DNA of 8,805 bases from positions 1 through 8,805 of the forward strand of contig CALMFQ010000640.1 of NCBI GenBank assembly GCA_937863215.1, in the 5' to 3' direction. Positions 5,179-8,805 of this stretch are shown one piece after another. The notes under the pieces were generated by a model that saw only the letters and a program-made list of their open reading frames with translations, searched no databases and was not told where the DNA came from. Each line of letters begins with the position of its first letter. Within the stretch, counting starts at the first letter, position 1. The DNA is from an uncultured Pseudomonadota bacterium (GTDB taxonomy: Bacteria; Pseudomonadota; Gammaproteobacteria; Burkholderiales; SCOH01). The position numbers were made by a program, and so were the translations under genes.

Positions 5179-7380
5179 ATGAGCGATTTCAGGATTGAAA
5201 ACGTCAGCCGCCGCCAGTTTCTGCAGGGCACTGCCGGCCTGACGCTGGCATTTGCGTTGCCGGCCAGCGCCGCACCGGCCGGGCCGGGCAAGGCCGGCGG
5301 CGAGGTGGTCGGCAAGGTCAATTTCGAGCCGAATGCCTTCCTGCGCATCGGCGCCGATGGCAGCGTCACCATTATTTCCAAACATCTGGAAATGGGCCAG
5401 GGTACTTACACCGGGCTGGCGACGATGCTGGCGGAAGAGCTGGATGCCGACTGGAACAAGGTGCGCATCGAAGGCGCGCCGGCCGATGCCAGCCGCTACA
5501 ACAACCTGTTCTGGGGCCCGGCGCAGGGAACGGGCGGCAGCACGGCGATGGCCAATTCCTGGGAGCAGATGCGCAAGGCCGGCGCTGCCGGGCGTTTTAT
5601 GCTGGTGCAGGCGGCGGCCAAGCGCTGGCAGGTGCCGGCGAGCGAAATCGCGGTGCGCGACGGCATCGTCAGTCACAGCAAATCGCGGCGCAAGGCCGGC
5701 TTTGGCGAGCTGGCGCAAGCGGCGGGCGAGGAGACCATCCCCAGCGAACTGACGCTGAAACACCCGCGCGACTTCCGCCTGATCGGCAAACACGCGCCGC
5801 GCAAGGACAGCGCCGACAAAACCAACGGCAAAGCCATCTTCACCCAGGACATTCAGCTGCCGGGCATGCTGGTGGCAGTGGTGGCGCATCCGCCACGCTT
5901 TGGCGGCAAGGTGAAATCGTTCGATGCCAAGCGCGCGCTGAAGGTGAAAGGCGTGGTTGAGGTAGTGCAGATCGACAACGGCGTGGCGGTGCTGGCGAAG
6001 GATACCTGGAGCGCCAAGAAGGGCCGCGATGCGCTGAGCGTCGACTGGGACGAAAGCAACGCCTTCAAGCTCGGCAGCGAGGAGATTTTCGCCCGTTACC
6101 GCGAGCTGGCGCAGACGCCGGGCGCAGTGGCGGCGCAGCAGGGCAATGTCGAGCCGGCATTTGCCGCCGCCAAAACCGTGGTCAGCGCCGCTTACGATTT
6201 TCCCTATCTGGCGCACGCGGCAATGGAGCCGCTCAACTGCGTGATGCGGCAGACGGCGGATGGCTGCGAGGTGTGGAACGGCGAGCAGCTGCACACCGGC
6301 GATCAGCATGCGCTGGCGGGCTTTTTCGGCATCCAGCCGGAGCAGGTGAAAATCCATATGCTGTACGCCGGCGGCAGCTTTGGCCGGCGCGCCTGCAGCA
6401 AGTCGGATTACGTGCTGGAAGCGGCACAGATCGTCAAGGCAACCGGCGGCAAGGCGCCGATCAAGCTGGTGTGGCTGCGCGAGGACGACATGCGCGCCGG
6501 CTACTACCGCCCGGCATTTCATCACACCCTGGAAGCCGCCATCGACGCCAGTGGCAACATCAGCGGCTGGCGCCACCGGCTGGTGGGGCAGTCGATCACC
6601 AAGGGCACCGGCTTTGAAGGCATGATGATCAAGAATGGCGTGGATGTGACCTCAGTCGAAGGCGCGGCCAATCTGCCGTATCAGCTGCCAAACCTGCTGG
6701 TCGATCTGCATACCCCGAGCGATATCGGCGTGCCGGTGCTGTGGTGGCGCTCGGTTGGCTCGTCGCACACCGCGTATTCCACCGAAACCTTTTTCGATCA
6801 GGTGGCGCAGGTCGCCGGCAAAGACCCGGTGGCGCTGCGGCTGAGCCTGCTGCAGAAACATCCGCGTCACGCCGGAGTGCTCAAATTGGCGGCAGAGAAA
6901 GCCGGCTGGGGCAAGCCGCTGGCGCCGCTTGCCGGCATGCGCCGTGGCCGTGGCGTGGCGCTGCACGAGTCGTTTAACAGCTACGTGGCACAGGTGGCCG
7001 AAGTCAGCGTAGCGGCAGATGGCAGCCTCAAGGTTGACCGCGTGGTGTGCGCCGTCGATTGCGGCGTGGCGATCAACCCCGACAACATCCGCTCGCAGGT
7101 GGAAGGCGCCATCGGCTTTGCGCTGACGGCGATGCTCAACGGCGAAATCACGCTGAAAGAAGGGCGGGTGGAGCAGGGCAATTTCGACACCTATCCGTTG
7201 CTGCGCATCGGCGAGATGCCCAAGGTCGAGGTGTATATCGTGCCCTCGGCGGAGAAACCGACCGGCATCGGCGAACCCGGCGTGCCGCCGCTGGCGCCGG
7301 CAGTGGCCAACGCGATTGCCGCCGCCACCGGCAAACGCATCACCCGCCTGCCGTTGCGCACTGAGGAGTTGCGCGCCTGA
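5179..7380 (+). CDS. iorB: Tat-exported molybdopterin-binding subunit of a molybdenum hydroxylase
   Basis: The product is 733 aa, somewhat shorter than the ~780 aa I recall for IorB. It is the catalytic subunit and hydroxylates an N-heterocycle or aldehyde with water as oxygen donor, at a Mo-cytosine-dinucleotide-type centre. The N-terminus carries a twin-arginine signal (SRRQFLQG, R11-R12, then a mildly hydrophobic stretch ending ALPASAAPA), so the folded complex should act in the periplasm. Family motifs: EMGQG (71-75), GGSFGRR (398-404) and GIGEPGVPP with the catalytic-type Glu at 699. The domain order is that of IorB: a first Moco-binding part, an inserted a/b hammerhead-like domain (about 200-290), then the two large Moco domains. 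The start follows AAGGAG with 6 bases of spacing. No FAD subunit, cytochrome c subunit or XdhC-like maturation gene is adjacent in this window, so the electron acceptor is unknown. Quinoline, isoquinoline or aldehyde substrates are all possible. Confidence 0.9.
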   Translation: MSDFRIENVSRRQFLQGTAGLTLAFALPASAAPAGPGKAGGEVVGKVNFEPNAFLRIGADGSVTIISKHLEMGQGTYTGLATMLAEELDADWNKVRIEGAPADASRYNNLFWGPAQGTGGSTAMANSWEQMRKAGAAGRFMLVQAAAKRWQVPASEIAVRDGIVSHSKSRRKAGFGELAQAAGEETIPSELTLKHPRDFRLIGKHAPRKDSADKTNGKAIFTQDIQLPGMLVAVVAHPPRFGGKVKSFDAKRALKVKGVVEVVQIDNGVAVLAKDTWSAKKGRDALSVDWDESNAFKLGSEEIFARYRELAQTPGAVAAQQGNVEPAFAAAKTVVSAAYDFPYLAHAAMEPLNCVMRQTADGCEVWNGEQLHTGDQHALAGFFGIQPEQVKIHMLYAGGSFGRRACSKSDYVLEAAQIVKATGGKAPIKLVWLREDDMRAGYYRPAFHHTLEAAIDASGNISGWRHRLVGQSITKGTGFEGMMIKNGVDVTSVEGAANLPYQLPNLLVDLHTPSDIGVPVLWWRSVGSSHTAYSTETFFDQVAQVAGKDPVALRLSLLQKHPRHAGVLKLAAEKAGWGKPLAPLAGMRRGRGVALHESFNSYVAQVAEVSVAADGSLKVDRVVCAVDCGVAINPDNIRSQVEGAIGFALTAMLNGEITLKEGRVEQGNFDTYPLLRIGEMPKVEVYIVPSAEKPTGIGEPGVPPLAPAVANAIAAATGKRITRLPLRTEELRA

Positions 7381-7411
7381 CCTGCAGGCCGCTCTGCTAT
7401 TGCTCTGCAGG
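7381..7411. repeat. 31-base CCTGCAG-bounded repeat, copy 3
   Basis: The unit starts CCTGCAGGCCGCTCTGCTAT and ends CTCTGCAGG, immediately after the TGA of the Moco subunit gene. Its ends CCTGCAG and CTGCAGG are exact inverted copies. It agrees with the copy at 2266-2296 in 27 of 31 positions. The unit touches the strong inverted repeat at 7410-7452. Confidence 0.65.
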
Positions 7412-7452
7412 CAAGGCTGCAAGCCTCGTCACCATTGGCTTGCAGCCTTGCC
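7410..7452. terminator. Perfect 16-bp inverted repeat between convergent operons
   Basis: GGCAAGGCTGCAAGCC (7410-7425) and GGCTTGCAGCCTTGCC (7437-7452) are exact inverted copies around an 11-base loop. It lies in the 88-base gap between the Moco subunit gene (+, stop at 7380) and the alpha/beta hydrolase (-, stop at 7469), so it would form a strong hairpin in both transcripts. No T-run follows on either side. It is probably a bidirectional transcription barrier or 3'-end stabiliser, not a standard intrinsic terminator. Confidence 0.6.
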
Positions 7453-7468
7453 ACTGGATGGCCGCCGT

Positions 7469-8257
7469 TTATATCCCTGCGATAAAGTCCGCCACCAGCT
7501 GCAATAAACGTTGCGGCTGTTCGCGGTGCGGAATATGGCCGGTGTCGCGCATGATTTCCAGTCGGGCCGGGCCGCCGCTATGCTCAACCAGCATCTGCGG
7601 CTGGCGTTGGTCGCCATATTCGTCAAATTCACCGTGAATGGCCAGCAACGGGCACATCACGCGCGGCAACTGCGGCGCCAGCGACCAGTTGGCAAAAGCC
7701 GGGTTGAGCCAGGTGTCGATCCACGCATTCAGCACCCGGTTTGCCTTGTCGCCGTGATATTTCTGCAACCGCCCAAATTGCTGCGGATCGCGAAATTGCT
7801 GTTGCGCCGAGCGGATGCCGTCCAGCGTCTGCTGCTCGACAAAAGCCTGGGCAGAAACGGTGATCAGCGCCAGGCAATCACTGCCTGATTCGGCGGCGAT
7901 ATTCACCGCCATGCCGCCACCGACGCTGTGGCCGAAAACGATTACCTGTTGCAGCCCGAGTTGCTGCCGCAGCAGCGGGAAAAAGCTGCGCGCTTCGTCG
8001 GCGATGAAATCCAGCGCCAGCGGTTCGGTGCGCCGGTCGGAGCGGCCGAAGCCGAGGCGGTCGTAAGCGATCACTTCGCGCCCAGTTGCCGCGCACAATT
8101 GCGCCGGAAAATCGCGCCACAATTCAACACAGCCGAGCGAATCGTGCAGCAACACAATCGGTGCCGCCGGGCCGGCGGCGGCCGGCTGCCAGCGGCGCAC
8201 AAACAGCCGCCCCTGCGGGCTGGTCACCCAATTGTCGCTGACAACGATTTGGCTCAT
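7469..8257 (-). CDS. Alpha/beta-fold hydrolase
   Basis: The product is 262 aa, a usual length for the family, with no signal peptide, so it is likely cytosolic. The ATG at 8255-8257 is chosen because GGAG lies about 9 bases upstream; a longer frame exists but overlaps the upstream gene. Motifs in order: LLHDSLG (36-42; HD in place of the common HG of the oxyanion loop), YDRLGFGRSD (65-74), GHSVGG with nucleophile S111, GEFDEYG with D212 as likely acid, and DTGHIPHREQP with H241. The catalytic triad is thus complete. It starts only 4 bases after the stop of the enoyl-CoA hydratase-like gene, so the two form one operon. Esterase, thioesterase or C-C hydrolase activity is possible; the pairing with a crotonase favours a step on acyl-CoA or ester intermediates, which is an inference. 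Confidence 0.88.
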   Translation of the reverse strand: MSQIVVSDNWVTSPQGRLFVRRWQPAAAGPAAPIVLLHDSLGCVELWRDFPAQLCAATGREVIAYDRLGFGRSDRRTEPLALDFIADEARSFFPLLRQQLGLQQVIVFGHSVGGGMAVNIAAESGSDCLALITVSAQAFVEQQTLDGIRSAQQQFRDPQQFGRLQKYHGDKANRVLNAWIDTWLNPAFANWSLAPQLPRVMCPLLAIHGEFDEYGDQRQPQMLVEHSGGPARLEIMRDTGHIPHREQPQRLLQLVADFIAGI

Positions 8258-8261
8258 GGCT

Positions 8262-8805
8262 TCATTCTCCAATAAAGAGCGGCGCACGTTTTTCGCTCAC
8301 GGCGCGGAAAGCTTCGGCGCTGTCGCGGCTGCGCATGCAGTAGTTCTGCAGCGTGGCTTCGTACGAGATCGCGTCGGCCAGATTCATCCCGCCCACCCGT
8401 TGCAGTGCCTGTTTGGCGTAACGCAGGGTCAGCGGTGCGCTGGCCGCCAGCTGCCCGGCCCAGGCCTGCGCCTCGCTCAACAATAGTTCAGGCGCGACCA
8501 CCCGGTTGCACAATCCCAGCGTTTGGCATTGTGTTGCCGACAACCTGGCGCCGCTGATGATCGCCTCGTAAGCCCGCTGGCGCCCGGCCGCCTGCAGCAG
8601 TTGCCAGCAGGCGCCGCCATCGGCGATCAGCCCCAGCTGGCTGAACGGCAGATAAAGGCTGGCATTGTCGGCCATCAGGCTCAGATCGCAGGCCATGGCG
8701 AGCGAGGCGCCGATGCCGGCGGCAGTGCCCTGGATCACGCCGATCACCGGCTTGGGGGCATGGGCGATCTGCAGCAGCAGCGGTTTGTAATCCTGCTCCA
8801 GCTGC
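8262..8805 (-). CDS. Enoyl-CoA hydratase/isomerase (crotonase) family protein, N-terminus cut by window edge
   Basis: About 180 C-terminal residues are visible; the frame is open to the right edge. The GTG at 8745-8747 is an internal Val, because family sequence (APKPVIGVIQGTAAGIGASL) continues upstream of it. That stretch forms the CoA-thioester oxyanion hole. ACDLSLMADNASLYLPFSQL follows the crotonase pattern. At the active site it reads SQLGLIADGGACW. The position of the first catalytic Glu of enoyl-CoA hydratases (PEI) is Gln. An Asp lies where isomerases such as PaaG have D in PDSGGT. That favours an isomerase or another crotonase reaction over hydration, though only by alignment in the head. 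The tail EKRAPLFIGE is the usual C-terminal form. The gene leads directly into the alpha/beta hydrolase. Confidence 0.88.
   Translation of the reverse strand, partial: QLEQDYKPLLLQIAHAPKPVIGVIQGTAAGIGASLAMACDLSLMADNASLYLPFSQLGLIADGGACWQLLQAAGRQRAYEAIISGARLSATQCQTLGLCNRVVAPELLLSEAQAWAGQLAASAPLTLRYAKQALQRVGGMNLADAISYEATLQNYCMRSRDSAEAFRAVSEKRAPLFIGE

Noticed and set aside
5023..6576. A 517-residue minus-strand frame inside the molybdenum hydroxylase genes
   Set aside because: It is antisense to two genes with complete motifs, is low in complexity (Arg, Ala, His), and lacks a ribosome binding site. It is a GC-rich shadow frame.

Overview
The window looks like the chromosome of a GC-rich Gram-negative bacterium. 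It has a lipoprotein with a proteobacterial lipobox, a twin-arginine-exported molybdoenzyme, strong AAGGAG-type ribosome binding sites, and a second-type infA followed by a short companion gene. A betaproteobacterium, perhaps of the Neisseriales or Chromobacteriaceae kind, is my best guess. That rests on protein 'feel', not on a search. No tRNA, rRNA, CRISPR array or transposase gene was seen.

Left part (1-2229): the last 34 codons of dtd (D-aminoacyl-tRNA deacylase, +) enter from the left edge. A leftward pair follows: a GTG-started infA-like IF-1 gene and a 63-aa hypothetical gene with a TTG start. Next is a 463-base gap holding a long inverted repeat with T-runs on both sides. Then comes a 5'-truncated Old Yellow Enzyme type NADH:flavin oxidoreductase (-). 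It collides head to head at about 2035-2042 with a second, 5'-truncated copy of dtd (+).

Middle part (2230-4709): a CotH-kinase-family lipoprotein gene (-), visibly poorer in GC than its neighbours. Behind its promoter is a decayed C-terminal remnant of another Old Yellow Enzyme gene (-). So dtd 3' end (+) ... Old Yellow Enzyme 3' end (-) occurs twice, which suggests an old duplication or recombination junction.

Right part (4710-8805): a two-gene operon for a molybdenum hydroxylase of the isoquinoline 1-oxidoreductase type (a [2Fe-2S] subunit of 152 aa and a Tat-exported Moco subunit of 733 aa). It converges, across a perfect 16-bp inverted repeat, on a leftward pair: an enoyl-CoA hydratase/isomerase (cut by the right edge) and an alpha/beta hydrolase. 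These two are 4 bases apart and probably act on the same acyl-CoA-linked or ester pathway.

A small repeat of 31 bases, bounded by inverted CCTGCAG/CTGCAGG ends, sits at the 3' ends of several of these genes (1128, 2266, 2301, 7381; a decayed candidate at 4200). I did not see a convincing new multi-gene system. The most unusual things are the paired dtd/flavin-oxidoreductase fragments, the repeat family and the palindromic intergenic structures.
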